Under the pieces are notes generated by a model. That model searched no databases. It had not been told where the DNA came from and was given only the letters and a program-made list of their open reading frames with translations. Below, in pieces: positions 17,031 to 25,887 of a stretch of DNA of 38,091 bases; position 1 is the first letter of the stretch, and the number at the start of each line of letters is the position of its first letter. The stretch covers positions 1-38,091 of the forward strand of contig JBLHMO010000011.1 in NCBI GenBank assembly GCA_047622145.1, written 5' to 3'. The DNA comes from Litorivivens sp047622145 (GTDB taxonomy: Bacteria; Pseudomonadota; Gammaproteobacteria; Pseudomonadales; Spongiibacteraceae). Both the position numbers and the translations under genes were made by a program.

Positions 17031-18641
17031 TTAGCGTCCAGATAGTTTGGTGACATCAACGTAAAGACTCAATTCCTGCCCTGGCATTAGGTTCTTGCCC
17101 GTGTTGATTGCATTCCATTTGACGATGTCATGTACTTTGACGCTAAAGTGGTGTGCGATTGCGGCTAGTGAATCGCCGCTGCGTACTGTGTAGCCGACTC
17201 GGCGAATCACATTTCGCGGCGCAGTTCTCGTGCGACTCAATGCGCGGCTGTCGCTGTTTTGCCAGACAATCAATTTCTTTCCGGGATGGAGCGGATCTTT
17301 GGGCACCATATTGTTCCAGCTTGCCAGGGCTTTAACAGTCACGCCGTATTGGCGGGCAATAACCCACAAGGATTCTCCGGGTGCGACTTTGTGATAGACC
17401 GATTTTTGATTGTTGTGTTCCCCGCGTTGCTGGGCGGACGCCAAGCGCTGGTCTGCGCTGAGAGCGTATTGGGATTTGGACGCGCTGGCCGAAGGCAGCA
17501 GTAAAACCTGGCCTACGCGTATGGTGTTGCTGGTGAGTTTGTTGGCGGCTTTGATTGTCGCGAGATCAGTATTGAAGCGTCGGGCAATTTTGATCAGATT
17601 GTCGCCGGATTCTACCGGGTAGCGGCTCCAGTGAATACGCTGGTCGGGGGCAACATTTTTGAGGCGTTCCGAGAACTGGCTACTGTGCGTCACTGGAATT
17701 GCCAAGCGGTGAGGGCCGTTCGGGTCGGTCGCCCAGCGGTTATAGCCGGGATTGTATCGGTACATTTCTTCAATACTGATGCCGGCCAGTTCCGCCGCCT
17801 GAGCAAGATCTATTTGACTGCCAATATCGACGATGTCGAATACCGCAATATTCGGAATAATAGGTAGGTCTATACCTTCGTATTGCGCGCGCTTGACCAG
17901 CTGACTGAGGCCTATCAATTTGGGAATATAATCTTCAGTTTCTGTCGGCAGCGACAGCGACCAAAAATCGGTGTCGCGACCGGCCTTGCGGTTGCGATTA
18001 ATGGCGCGATTCACCGTCGTCGCCCCCGAATTGTAAGCGGCCATGGTGAGCAACCAGTCGCCATCGAAGCGAGCATTCAATTCAAGCAGGTAATCTAGCG
18101 CCGCCTCGGTAGAGGCAATAACATCGCGCCGGCCGTCGTACCACCAACTGCGGTCCATACCCATGTGCTTGGCAGTGAGTGGAACGAATTGCCAGAGTCC
18201 GGCAGCGCGGCCATGCGAATAGGCAAAGGGATCGAAAGAGCTCTCGATAGCCGGCAGCAGCGCAAACTCCATGGGCATATTCCGTTCGCGAATAGCCTCA
18301 ACAATAAAGTGGAGATAGCGGCTGGAACGTTCACCAATGGTCTGAATGAATTGGGGGCGGCTGCGATAGTATTCGAATTTTTCCACAACCTTCGGGTGAG
18401 AGCTGTGTTTTGTCAGTTGATAGCCTTGCGTGATGTGGTGCCAGAGGTCCTCGACATCGTCGGGCTCGTTAGTCGGCAAGCCTTCCAGTTTGCAGCTACC
18501 CCGGTGAACGCTGGTGTGCGTGCAGCTAGTGCCAACAGGTTCCGCTTCGGCGACAGTGGGCACGTCGCCATTGTTTACACAGGCACTGATAACAAGACTA
18601 GAAACTACATAAAGAAAATATCGTAATGCTTTATTTTTCAT
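17031..18641 (-). CDS. mltD: Membrane-bound lytic murein transglycosylase D
   Basis: A 536-residue lipoprotein that cleaves peptidoglycan glycan strands to 1,6-anhydromuramic ends. Lipobox VISAC puts the lipidated Cys at residue 21. The SLT domain (about 105-235) has catalytic Glu133 in FALLPAIESSFDPFAYSHGRAAGLWQF, and further on MAAYNSGATTVNRAI. Three LysM repeats follow, near 340-388 (YPVESGDNLIKIARRF), 420-465 (HKVAPGESLWVIARQYG) and 483-530 (YTVRSGDSLAAIAHHF). I took the ATG at 18641; the TTG just upstream is the alternative. It is downstream of and in the same direction as gloB. Confidence 0.96.
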   Translation of the reverse strand: MKNKALRYFLYVVSSLVISACVNNGDVPTVAEAEPVGTSCTHTSVHRGSCKLEGLPTNEPDDVEDLWHHITQGYQLTKHSSHPKVVEKFEYYRSRPQFIQTIGERSSRYLHFIVEAIRERNMPMEFALLPAIESSFDPFAYSHGRAAGLWQFVPLTAKHMGMDRSWWYDGRRDVIASTEAALDYLLELNARFDGDWLLTMAAYNSGATTVNRAINRNRKAGRDTDFWSLSLPTETEDYIPKLIGLSQLVKRAQYEGIDLPIIPNIAVFDIVDIGSQIDLAQAAELAGISIEEMYRYNPGYNRWATDPNGPHRLAIPVTHSSQFSERLKNVAPDQRIHWSRYPVESGDNLIKIARRFNTDLATIKAANKLTSNTIRVGQVLLLPSASASKSQYALSADQRLASAQQRGEHNNQKSVYHKVAPGESLWVIARQYGVTVKALASWNNMVPKDPLHPGKKLIVWQNSDSRALSRTRTAPRNVIRRVGYTVRSGDSLAAIAHHFSVKVHDIVKWNAINTGKNLMPGQELSLYVDVTKLSGR

Positions 18642-18689
18642 CAATTATTTTGGTTATACCGACAGCGAAAACGGACTTTCTAAATGATT

Positions 18690-18706
18690 CCCGGCAAGAA
18701 TCCGGG
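18690..18706 (-). terminator. Weak hairpin between gloB and mltD
   Basis: CCCGG and CCGGG form a 5-bp stem with a 7-base loop in the 76-bp gap after the gloB stop. There is no T-run, so it may only attenuate transcription, or be chance. Confidence 0.25.
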
Positions 18707-18717
18707 TAACAAAAGAG

Positions 18718-19488
18718 CTAAAACTGGTCTTTCCAGTGTCGAACAGCCGCAAACGTTGCGACGTCGTCATCAAACTTCATACTAGCATAATCGCTGGCGG
18801 AGTTTCGCACTTCGTCTACGTGGCTGCGCAGGAATGGATTGGTCGCCCGTTCAAGCGCTATGGTTGACGGAACGGTCGGGATATTCTTGTCTCGCCGAGC
18901 AGTATCAGCGGCAAGGCGCTCAGCTAGGGCGATATTGTCGGGTTCTACCGCCTGGGCGAAGCGTAAATTGGCCAGTGTGTATTCGTGGGCGCAGTACATC
19001 TGTGTTGCCGCAGGCAGGGACTGGAGTTTCGATAGCGAGTGGTGCATTTGCTCCGGCGTGCCTTCGAACAGGCGGCCACAACCCCCAGCGAATAGCGTAT
19101 CGCCGCAAAACAATAGCGGTGGAGACTCGGCCTTGGCGAGGTAGGCAATATGATCCAGCGTATGGCCGGGCACTGACAGCACCTCAAAATCGATGCCCAA
19201 CAACTGCGCGTGATCGCCGTCAGCCAGTGCTTGGTTGATCTGAGGAGCCGATTCTGGTGGTCCAAACACCGGAATGCTGCGCTTTTGAAGCAACTGCTCC
19301 AAGCCGCCAACATGATCAAAATGGTGGTGGGTGATCAGAATACCTGAAAGTACGAGGGCGCGACTGGCTAGAAAAGCCTCCACCGGCACTGCGTCGCCAG
19401 GATCGACAAGCACCGCGTCGCCGGCATCGTTGTACAGGCACCAAATATAGTTATCGCTGAAGGCTGAAATAGGCTCAATGTGAATCAT
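18718..19488 (-). CDS. gloB: Hydroxyacylglutathione hydrolase (glyoxalase II)
   Basis: A 256-residue metallo-beta-lactamase-fold enzyme that hydrolyses S-lactoylglutathione to lactate and glutathione in methylglyoxal detoxification. The binuclear metal motif is ITHHHFDHVGG near residue 53. Other ligands are in VPGHTLDHIAY, LFCGDTLFAGGCGRLFEG and CAHEYTLANLRFA. The N-terminal FSDNYIW is typical. The C-terminal glutathione-binding helix region ends in ERATNPFLRS ... AAVRHWKDQF. It is divergent from the yafS-like methyltransferase across 110 bp. Confidence 0.97.
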   Translation of the reverse strand: MIHIEPISAFSDNYIWCLYNDAGDAVLVDPGDAVPVEAFLASRALVLSGILITHHHFDHVGGLEQLLQKRSIPVFGPPESAPQINQALADGDHAQLLGIDFEVLSVPGHTLDHIAYLAKAESPPLLFCGDTLFAGGCGRLFEGTPEQMHHSLSKLQSLPAATQMYCAHEYTLANLRFAQAVEPDNIALAERLAADTARRDKNIPTVPSTIALERATNPFLRSHVDEVRNSASDYASMKFDDDVATFAAVRHWKDQF

Positions 19489-19598
19489 ACATACTCAAGG
19501 AATCGGTTTTGGGTTACGCTAATTCAGTACTGGGGTAACTGCAAGTAACGTTATCCGGCAGTTTATCAAGAACCCTCGTAATATGTCAGGAGCTGCCC

Positions 19599-20384
19599 GT
19601 GTCGACATGGCGCCAACAGGCACCGGATCATGATCTGCTACCAGCGTTGACGCGCTGGTTTGAGGGGCCGATAGGCCGCCAGCTGCTCAAAGAAGAGCGG
19701 CTCTTACTGCAAGATTCACTAAAGGGCGTTTTTGGTCATTCACTGCTGGAATTGAGCCTCGTCACGCCAACCCTCACCAGTCGTCCGGAGGGTATTCACC
19801 GCCACTATTGTGTAGGCCCCGCCGTGCAGCGCGATCTGGGACGGTCATTGGACGCGGTGAGTAATTTTGCGCAATTGCCAATAGCTAATGAGAGTCAGGA
19901 TGCCGTGGTTTTGCACCACCTGCTGGAATTTGTGGCGAACCCGCACAATATGCTGCGTGAAATCGAACGCATCACGGTACCGCGCGGCCGGGTTCTCATT
20001 GTCGGCTTTAATCCCTTTTCCCTACTGGGTTTGCAGCTGCAGGTTAGTGGCCGACTGAATCGCGATAGCGTATGGCAGCAGCATATGTTCACAACCTTCC
20101 GCTTGATTGACTGGCTGCACTTGCTAGGTTTTGAGATCAACCATTGCTGGTATGGTTTTCATCGGCTGCCTCTGGCCAAGCCCGACTGGTGCATGAGCCA
20201 CAGTTACCTCAGGCCGGATTTAATGAAAAAGCTGCCAGTGGGTGGAAGTTTTGTGCTTTCGGCGACAAAATGCAGGGCGCCTATTACACCGATAAAGTTG
20301 AAATGGCGGCCTGAATCGATTGTCAACGTGCGACCGCTGGGCGCAGCCCGCGAAGCGCATCTGAATTCCACACAAAGCGAGTAA
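19599..20384 (+). CDS. Class I SAM-dependent methyltransferase-like protein (YafS-like)
   Basis: A 261-residue protein with a methyltransferase type 11 pattern: SQDAVVLHHLLEFVANPHNMLREIERITVPRGRVLIVGFNPFS. The first SAM-binding glycine loop is weak, reading SLLELSLVTPTLT. It starts with GTG, preceded by AGGAG at 19588-19592. Its position between gloB and rnhA matches E. coli yafS. The substrate is unknown; without a clear SAM loop, activity is uncertain. It is followed by rnhA after 2 bp. Confidence 0.85.
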   Translation: MSTWRQQAPDHDLLPALTRWFEGPIGRQLLKEERLLLQDSLKGVFGHSLLELSLVTPTLTSRPEGIHRHYCVGPAVQRDLGRSLDAVSNFAQLPIANESQDAVVLHHLLEFVANPHNMLREIERITVPRGRVLIVGFNPFSLLGLQLQVSGRLNRDSVWQQHMFTTFRLIDWLHLLGFEINHCWYGFHRLPLAKPDWCMSHSYLRPDLMKKLPVGGSFVLSATKCRAPITPIKLKWRPESIVNVRPLGAAREAHLNSTQSE

Positions 20385-20386
20385 CA

Positions 20387-20818
20387 ATGATAGTAGAATT
20401 ATTTACCGACGGCGCCTGCCGAGGAAACCCAGGCCCCGGCGGATGGGGCGCATTACTGCGCTGTAATGGCGTTGAAAAACCCCTTCATGGCGGCGAACCG
20501 GACACCACCAATAATCGCATGGAGCTGATGGCCGCAATCAAAGGCCTGGAAGCGTTGACGAGCCGCACTGAGGTGGTACTGACTACCGATTCACAATATG
20601 TGCGCAAGGGTATTACCGAGTGGATTTCCAATTGGAAGCGTCGTGACTGGCGCACAGCCGATAAAAAGCCGGTGAAGAATAAAGATTTGTGGCAACAGCT
20701 GGATAAATTGGCGCAATCCCACGATGTCGATTGGCGCTGGGTAAAAGGCCATAGCGGCCACCGAGAAAACGAAATAGCCGATCAGTTGGCTAACAAAGGC
20801 ATAGACGAACTCAAGTAG
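20387..20818 (+). CDS. rnhA: Ribonuclease HI
   Basis: A 143-residue enzyme that cuts RNA in RNA-DNA hybrids, as in R-loops and primer removal. All catalytic residues are visible: Asp8 (LFTDGAC), Glu46 (NRMELMAA), Asp68 (TTDSQYV), His122 (KGHSGH) and Asp132 (NEIADQLA). The basic protrusion helix (GITEWISNWKRRDWRT) is present. It is 2 bp after the methyltransferase and 31 bp before dnaQ, the classical arrangement. Confidence 0.99.
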   Translation: MIVELFTDGACRGNPGPGGWGALLRCNGVEKPLHGGEPDTTNNRMELMAAIKGLEALTSRTEVVLTTDSQYVRKGITEWISNWKRRDWRTADKKPVKNKDLWQQLDKLAQSHDVDWRWVKGHSGHRENEIADQLANKGIDELK

Positions 20819-20849
20819 AGCAGCAAGCCATTTGGATAGGGGATAGCGC

Positions 20850-21563
20850 GTGTCGCGTCAGGTTGTATTGGATACCGAAACCACCGGTCTGGAGACCAGT
20901 CAGGGCCACAGAATCATTGAAATCGGCTGTGTTGAACTGATTAATCGGCGCCTGACTGGCCGGCACTACCACCAGTACGTCAATCCCGAGCGTGAGATAG
21001 ATGCCGGGGCGATGGAAGTTCACGGTATCACCAATGAGTTTGTGCAGGACAAGCCGGTGTTTGGGGCTATAGCGGATGAGTTTTTGGAGTTTATTCACGG
21101 CGCGGAGTTGGTGATTCACAATGCGCCCTTCGACGTAGGCTTTATTGACACCGAACTCAAGCTTCTCCGCCGCAAAGAATCGATTAAAGACAGCTGTGCG
21201 ATTATCGACAGCCTCGTTATGGCGCGCCAGAAGCATCCCGGCCAGCGCAACAGCCTCAATGCCCTGTGTCAGCGATACGGGGTAGACAACTCCCAGCGCG
21301 ATTTGCACGGAGCCTTGTTGGACGCAGAAATACTGGCCGACGTATACCTGCTGATGACCGGTGGTCAGATTGGCCTAACCTTGGCGGGAGAAGGGGCCAA
21401 TGCCGGTGGCGGGCCGGAAATAGCCAATGAAATTCGACGTATTAAAGCGGGTCGGCAGCCATTGCCTGTGTTGCGGGCGACTGACGCAGAGTTGAGCGCA
21501 CATCAAGAACAGCTGGAAGTGATAGATAAAGCCAGCGACGGCAATTGCCGCTGGCTTCAGTAA
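20850..21563 (+). CDS. dnaQ: DNA polymerase III epsilon subunit (3'-5' proofreading exonuclease)
   Basis: A 237-residue exonuclease subunit. ExoI motif VLDTETTGLE (Asp8, Glu10), ExoII NAPFDVGFIDTEL, and ExoIIIe HGALLDAEILADVYL carry the metal ligands and general-base His. The C-terminal tail (about 180-237) is the part that binds the alpha subunit. The GTG start has AGGGGA upstream. The final codons lie inside a hairpin that likely also terminates transcription. It converges with nhaB with 4 bp between stops. Confidence 0.98.
   Translation: MSRQVVLDTETTGLETSQGHRIIEIGCVELINRRLTGRHYHQYVNPEREIDAGAMEVHGITNEFVQDKPVFGAIADEFLEFIHGAELVIHNAPFDVGFIDTELKLLRRKESIKDSCAIIDSLVMARQKHPGQRNSLNALCQRYGVDNSQRDLHGALLDAEILADVYLLMTGGQIGLTLAGEGANAGGGPEIANEIRRIKAGRQPLPVLRATDAELSAHQEQLEVIDKASDGNCRWLQ
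21529..21557. terminator. Hairpin at the dnaQ/nhaB convergence, likely bidirectional terminator
   Basis: AAGCCAGCG at 21529-21537 pairs perfectly with CGCTGGCTT at 21549-21557 (9-bp stem, 11-base loop containing the palindrome GCAATTGC). It is embedded in the last dnaQ codons. The T-tracts are short (TTT on the nhaB side), so strength is uncertain, but position between convergent genes fits shared termination. Confidence 0.5.
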
Positions 21564-21567
21564 AGAT

Positions 21568-22995
21568 TTACAGCGCGTAAATGACCATCAGTAGGCCAAC
21601 CGTGGTCATCACGATGGTATAGGGCAGTGCCATTATCACCATCTTCCCATAAGACAGGCGAATCAGCGGCGCCAGCGCCGAGGTTAGTAAAAACAGGAAG
21701 GCGGATTGGCCGTTGGGTGTGGCCACGCTAGGCAGGTTGGTGCCGGTATTGATGGCAATAGCCATATGCTCAAACTCTTCGCGGCTCAGCCGTCCCGCAT
21801 CAAAAGCAGCTCTCACTTCGTTGATGTAAACCGTGGCGACAAAGACATTGTCGCTGATAATCGAGAGCAGCCCGTTGGCCATAAAGAACATGGCGGTACG
21901 TGTTTGTCCCTCCAATTCCAGAACAACGGTGATGATGGGGGTAAACAGATGCTGCTCGTGGATCACGGACACAATGGCAAAGAACACAACCAGTAGCGCG
22001 GTAAAGGGCAGGGCTTCTTCGAAGGCATGGCCGATACGATGATCTTCGGTGATACCGTTAAAAGCGGTCTGCAATACAATAACGGCCAAACCGATAATGC
22101 CTACTTCGGCCAGATGCCCCGCCAGCGCGGTAACCAGAAACACCGCTACGAGGGCCTGAGTTATCAATGCCGCCACATCGCGGCTGGTGCGTTTGGCGCT
22201 CTGGTCGGCATCAAAACTTTCCAATATGCTGCGCACACGCCCGGGCAACTTGGCTCCATAACCGAACCAACCGGTCATCTCTAACAGCAAACAGGTCAAC
22301 AGGCCGGCAAGTAGAACGGGCATGGTGATGGGCGCCATCGCGATAAAGAATTCGACAAAATCCCAGCCCACTTTCTCGGCAATGAGCAGGTTCTGAGGCT
22401 CACCAACAAGTGTGCAAACTCCGCCGAGTGCGGTACCAACGGCGCCGTGCATCATCAAACTGCGCAAGAACGACCGAAAATCTTCTAGGTCGCTGCGGTT
22501 TTCGTCTTCAACGCTGTCGTCATCCGTGTGGTTATGGTCGTGATCAAAGGATTTTCCGGAAGCCACTTTGTGGTACACCGAGAAAAAGCCGGTAGCGACT
22601 GTAATCAGAACAGCGGTAACCGTTAAGGCATCCAAAAAGGCACTAAGCACGGCAGCTACAAAAGAAAAGAGTAGTGAAATTAGTGCTTTGGAGCGTATTC
22701 CTAATAAAATCTTAGTGAAGACAAACAGCAGGAGGTCTTTCATGAAGTAAATGCCGGCCACCATAAACATCAGCAACATGATGATGGCAAAATTGGCGGA
22801 CGCCTCTTCGTAAACGGACTCCGGTGAGGCCATGCCAATTACAATGGTTTCGATTGCTAGAAGCCCACCCGGTTGCAGGGGGTAGCATTTCAGTGCCAAG
22901 GCCAGCGTAAAAATAAACTGAGCAATAAGCACCCAGCCAGTCACGAAGGGGCCGGCGACGGCCAGCAATATCGGGTTCAGGACGAGAAAGCCCAC
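21568..22995 (-). CDS. nhaB: Na+/H+ antiporter NhaB, reading frame after an in-frame stop
   Basis: This sodium/proton antiporter of the inner membrane matches NhaB throughout: QFIFTLALALKCYPLQPGGLLAIE, LLMFMVAGIYFMKDLLLFVFTKILLGIRSK, LSAFLDALTVTAVLI, GEPQNLLIAEKVGWDFVEFF, SDNVFVATVYINE and AINTGTNLPSVATPNGQSAFLFLLTSALAPLIRLSYG. The usual N-terminus lies upstream in the same frame from ATG 23070 (with AAGGAA before it), but codon 21 is TAA (23008-23010). Translation could restart at GTG 22995 (weak AGG before it), losing 25 residues before the first helix. The product may still insert and work, or the gene may be newly inactivated. A His/Asp-rich cytoplasmic loop (SFDHDHNHTDDD) is also present. 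Confidence 0.9.
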   Translation of the reverse strand: MGFLVLNPILLAVAGPFVTGWVLIAQFIFTLALALKCYPLQPGGLLAIETIVIGMASPESVYEEASANFAIIMLLMFMVAGIYFMKDLLLFVFTKILLGIRSKALISLLFSFVAAVLSAFLDALTVTAVLITVATGFFSVYHKVASGKSFDHDHNHTDDDSVEDENRSDLEDFRSFLRSLMMHGAVGTALGGVCTLVGEPQNLLIAEKVGWDFVEFFIAMAPITMPVLLAGLLTCLLLEMTGWFGYGAKLPGRVRSILESFDADQSAKRTSRDVAALITQALVAVFLVTALAGHLAEVGIIGLAVIVLQTAFNGITEDHRIGHAFEEALPFTALLVVFFAIVSVIHEQHLFTPIITVVLELEGQTRTAMFFMANGLLSIISDNVFVATVYINEVRAAFDAGRLSREEFEHMAIAINTGTNLPSVATPNGQSAFLFLLTSALAPLIRLSYGKMVIMALPYTIVMTTVGLLMVIYAL

Positions 22996-23070
22996 AATAG
23001 CCTGTTTTTACCAAGTGGGCGAATTGCCCAGAAAGTTGCTCCAAAAAGCGCGTGGTAGCGACTGATTCAT
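22996..23070 (-). pseudogene. nhaB: Severed N-terminal coding segment of nhaB
   Basis: ATG 23070 opens 20 codons (MNQSLPRAFWSNFLGNSPTW) and then TAA. E. coli NhaB, as I recall it, has NFLGQSPDWYK at the same place, so the TAA stands where a Tyr codon (TAT or TAC) is expected. The frame then runs without a shift into the rest of nhaB. The point change looks recent because the flanking residues are still conserved; a sequencing error is the alternative. Confidence 0.75.
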
Positions 23071-23422
23071 TTAAATTCCTTATTCTTTTACGAAGGGCAA
23101 AAAACCGGCGACTATAGTACGTTGCGGGACAACACCTTCAAAAGCCATTTCATTGTTATTATCTACTGCGGTATTTCACACTTTCTTGCTGTGGTGCGGT
23201 AGGCAACTTGGGCTACACTTTATAGCGTATAAATAACATGGACTTGAAACTAGCTCGAAGGCTTTTGAAGTCTCTCGTCGACGAGCCAAAGTGGTGTAAG
23301 TTGAACGCGAATCGATGTCGGCCAAAATGAATTCACAAGTCAGCGCTGCCAGCCCCGCGAGCACTGACAATTAAACTAGGAGAGACGTGTGTTCTCTAGG
23401 GATTACGAATTGAGGTTCACCG
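23071..23422. promoter_or_regulatory. 352-bp divergent intergenic region between nhaB and fimL-like gene
   Basis: No protein family is visible here. It contains a perfect 12-bp palindrome (CTCGTCGACGAG, 23274-23285) and an 11-bp inverted pair (CTTCAAAAGCC at 23136-23146, GGCTTTTGAAG at 23260-23270). There is a TATAAAT box at 23228-23234, and toward nhaB a TATAGT with TTGAAG 19 bases before it. Just before the fimL-like start, AGGAGAGA precedes tiny GTG frames (8 or 14 codons) that end around the fimL-like ribosome site. These are candidate promoters and operators; none is proven. Confidence 0.4.
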
Positions 23423-25162
23423 GTGCAGTATGAAGTTGCGGTAAACCTATCGTCATTGGCTCTGGTCAGCACGGAACTCGCTGCTACCCTCGATCAAGCA
23501 ATTGATACATTTGAAGAATATCTGTCCGATCAAGACAATAATAATTTGTTGGCAAATTGCGTGGGTATGGTGTGGCAAGTAGCGGGCACCTTGACCTTAA
23601 TTGAGGTCAACGGCGCAGCCCTGCTTGCGGGAAACATGCACTCACTGTTGGACGACAGCCTGAAATCCAGCAAGCCGCTCAATGACAAACAGCTTGAAGC
23701 CTTGAGCACCTCATTTTTTGTATTGCCGCGTTATCTGGAATCCGTTGCGGCCCGCAAAACTGACAATGTGCTGATGCTATTGCCCCAGATTAACGAACTG
23801 CGACTGTCTCACCAGCGCGAAATTCTGTTTGAGCACACTCTGCTGGGTGTTGAGGATCAACAATTCAGCTCAACCTCGGATTTTGGGGTGAAGCAGCACC
23901 TAGATGAACTGTCCGCGCCGGACACCATAAAGCGCTTGCGCCACATGTACCAGATTGGTCTCCTTGGGGTTATTCGCGAGTCGCAGCTGGAATTGCACCT
24001 TCGCTTAATGACCCGTGCCTTACAGCGCGTCAGTGGCCTGGTCGATCCGGGGCCGGCGCAGCGCTTCTGGTTATTGGCTAGCGCCGTGCTGTATGGCTTC
24101 CAAGAAAAAAGCCTGAGCATCAACAGTACGAGGCGAAGACTATTTGGCATGCTAGACAAAGCCTTACGTGGTTTATCTACAAAACAAGATCAGATAGATT
24201 TGGTGCCCGACATGCCCGGGCTCGAGCAGGAGCTCTATTATTTACTGCGTATCAGTAGCCCGAAAGCAGGGACCGCCGTCGCCCGTTTTATGGCCGGGGC
24301 GGGGATAGAGCCCTTGCCACTGCGAGACATTGAGCTGCAGAGCGAAATGCAGCGTATGCTTGGCCCCGGTCTTGATGCCATGGCCACTGTTTCTAAGGAG
24401 TTGCGCAGTGAATTGCACAACGCCATGGATATTCTGGAAATTCTGATGCAGAGCGGGCGGACTGATGCAGAAGAAATCCAGCCGCTCCAAGCGATCTTGC
24501 TGCAGCTGGCAGGCGTTTTGAAAGTGCTGAGCCTGCCGACTTTGGCAAACTATCTGGCTGCCCAGGCCGATGCTGCAGGCAAGCTGGTCAGTGCAGGGCA
24601 TACACAGGCACAAGAACAACTGCCCAATATCGCGGATGCCATCCTGTTTATTGAACACAGTTTTGACAAAATGGACAGAAACCAGCTTACGGCGGCAGAG
24701 CTTGAAGACCTGACTCCGGAACGGCAGATGGCCATCAGTAATAGCAGTCAGCTTGAAACCTCACGGCTTTTGGTTTTCAAGGAGGCGGAGGCGGTTATCA
24801 GCATGTCCAAGCGCGCCATCACATCGTATTTAGAGTCCGAATACGACATTGCCCATATCTACAATGTCGGTTCTACCCTGGATACAATTCGTGGCGCATT
24901 TCAGTTATTGAAAATGGAGCGCATTACGCTGGTGCTGCAAGCCGCTGTTAGGTTTATCAACGACTTCACCGAGAAAACTGCGTCACATAGCGGTGGCAAA
25001 GCTCAGGAGTTGCTGGAAACGCTGGCGGACGCCTTAATCAGCATCGAATACTACGTATTGCAACTCTCACGGCAGGAGCAGGCCGACGACGACGTGCTGG
25101 CATTGGCAGAAGACAGTCTCGCCGCGCTCGGATACCGGGTACAGGCAAAAACGGCGGCTTAG
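23423..25162 (+). CDS. FimL-like protein (ChpA N-terminal homologue)
   Basis: A 579-residue, alpha-helical cytoplasmic protein. It resembles FimL of Pseudomonas, which is homologous to the N-terminal region of the ChpA chemosensory kinase and influences type IV pilus twitching and cAMP signalling. Shared features are two long helical halves that look like degenerate Hpt/CheA-type bundles (GMVWQVAGTLTLIEVNGAALLAGNM near 48; VGSTLDTIRGAFQLLKMERITLVLQAA near 482), without an obvious phospho-accepting histidine motif. The GTG start follows GAGGT. Placement next to nhaB also fits Pseudomonas. No pil or chp gene is in the window. The call rests on memory of the family. Confidence 0.75.
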   Translation: MQYEVAVNLSSLALVSTELAATLDQAIDTFEEYLSDQDNNNLLANCVGMVWQVAGTLTLIEVNGAALLAGNMHSLLDDSLKSSKPLNDKQLEALSTSFFVLPRYLESVAARKTDNVLMLLPQINELRLSHQREILFEHTLLGVEDQQFSSTSDFGVKQHLDELSAPDTIKRLRHMYQIGLLGVIRESQLELHLRLMTRALQRVSGLVDPGPAQRFWLLASAVLYGFQEKSLSINSTRRRLFGMLDKALRGLSTKQDQIDLVPDMPGLEQELYYLLRISSPKAGTAVARFMAGAGIEPLPLRDIELQSEMQRMLGPGLDAMATVSKELRSELHNAMDILEILMQSGRTDAEEIQPLQAILLQLAGVLKVLSLPTLANYLAAQADAAGKLVSAGHTQAQEQLPNIADAILFIEHSFDKMDRNQLTAAELEDLTPERQMAISNSSQLETSRLLVFKEAEAVISMSKRAITSYLESEYDIAHIYNVGSTLDTIRGAFQLLKMERITLVLQAAVRFINDFTEKTASHSGGKAQELLETLADALISIEYYVLQLSRQEQADDDVLALAEDSLAALGYRVQAKTAA

Positions 25163-25174
25163 CGTGCAATTACT

Positions 25175-25825
25175 GTGAGCATTCTGGTACTGATACTATC
25201 CCTCGTTCTGCTGGCGGTGCCGCTGGGGTATATCGCTCTAAGCCTGTTAATGAATATTCCCGTTCTAAAGCACTTCCTGCTTGGCAGCGTAGCTTTAGTC
25301 TGCGCGCTGCTGGCCTTTACCGCGTTGTTATCTGCCTGGGATCTATACTCGTATCGCGCTCTGCTAGAAGAAACCCCGGTTGCAACGGTGCGGTTTCACC
25401 AGCGCGGGCCTCAACACTATGAAGCGTCGGTTACTCTCGGAGAGGACTCTGTGCAGTACGAGCTGTTTGGCGATCAATGGCAGCTGGACGCGCGCATCAT
25501 CAAGTGGGGCTCAGCGATGGCACGCCTCGGTTTTGATCCTGTTTTCCGGTTGGAACGCCTTTCCGGGCGCTATCAGACCCTGGGTGACGAGAGAAGCAAG
25601 CCGCGCAGCGTCCATGAAATTCAAACTTCAGAGATCTTTGATCTGTGGCAGTGGCTAAAACGCGGCGAGTCATTGCTCAAATTTGCCGATGCCGAATACG
25701 GTAGTGCAACCTATTTGCCGATGTCGAATGGTGCGCGCTATCAGATTACGATCAGTAGCTTCGGACTGCTTGCACGCCCTGAAAATCGCGAAGCAGAAAA
25801 GGCGGTCGAAGACTGGGCTTCTTGA
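25175..25825 (+). CDS. Inner-membrane protein of unknown function
   Basis: A 216-residue protein that I cannot name. Two hydrophobic helices at the N-terminus (about 3-25 and 35-57) are followed by a soluble domain of about 155 residues with no cysteine. That domain has alternating charged and beta-like patterns (PVATVRFHQRGPQHYEASV, VQYELFGDQWQLDARIIKWG) and ends in a charged tail. It starts with GTG 12 bp after the fimL-like stop, without a clear ribosome site, so it is probably coupled to it. It precedes sohB by 62 bp. Confidence 0.75.
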   Translation: MSILVLILSLVLLAVPLGYIALSLLMNIPVLKHFLLGSVALVCALLAFTALLSAWDLYSYRALLEETPVATVRFHQRGPQHYEASVTLGEDSVQYELFGDQWQLDARIIKWGSAMARLGFDPVFRLERLSGRYQTLGDERSKPRSVHEIQTSEIFDLWQWLKRGESLLKFADAEYGSATYLPMSNGARYQITISSFGLLARPENREAEKAVEDWAS

Positions 25826-25887
25826 CTTGGCGCGGCGCTGCCGTGAATATGCCCCGCCCGTTGCCTTGAGCTGTCAGGAGAACACCT

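Noticed and set aside
20811..21308. 165-codon minus-strand frame
   Set aside because: It lies antisense to dnaQ, which has all exonuclease motifs; no independent support.
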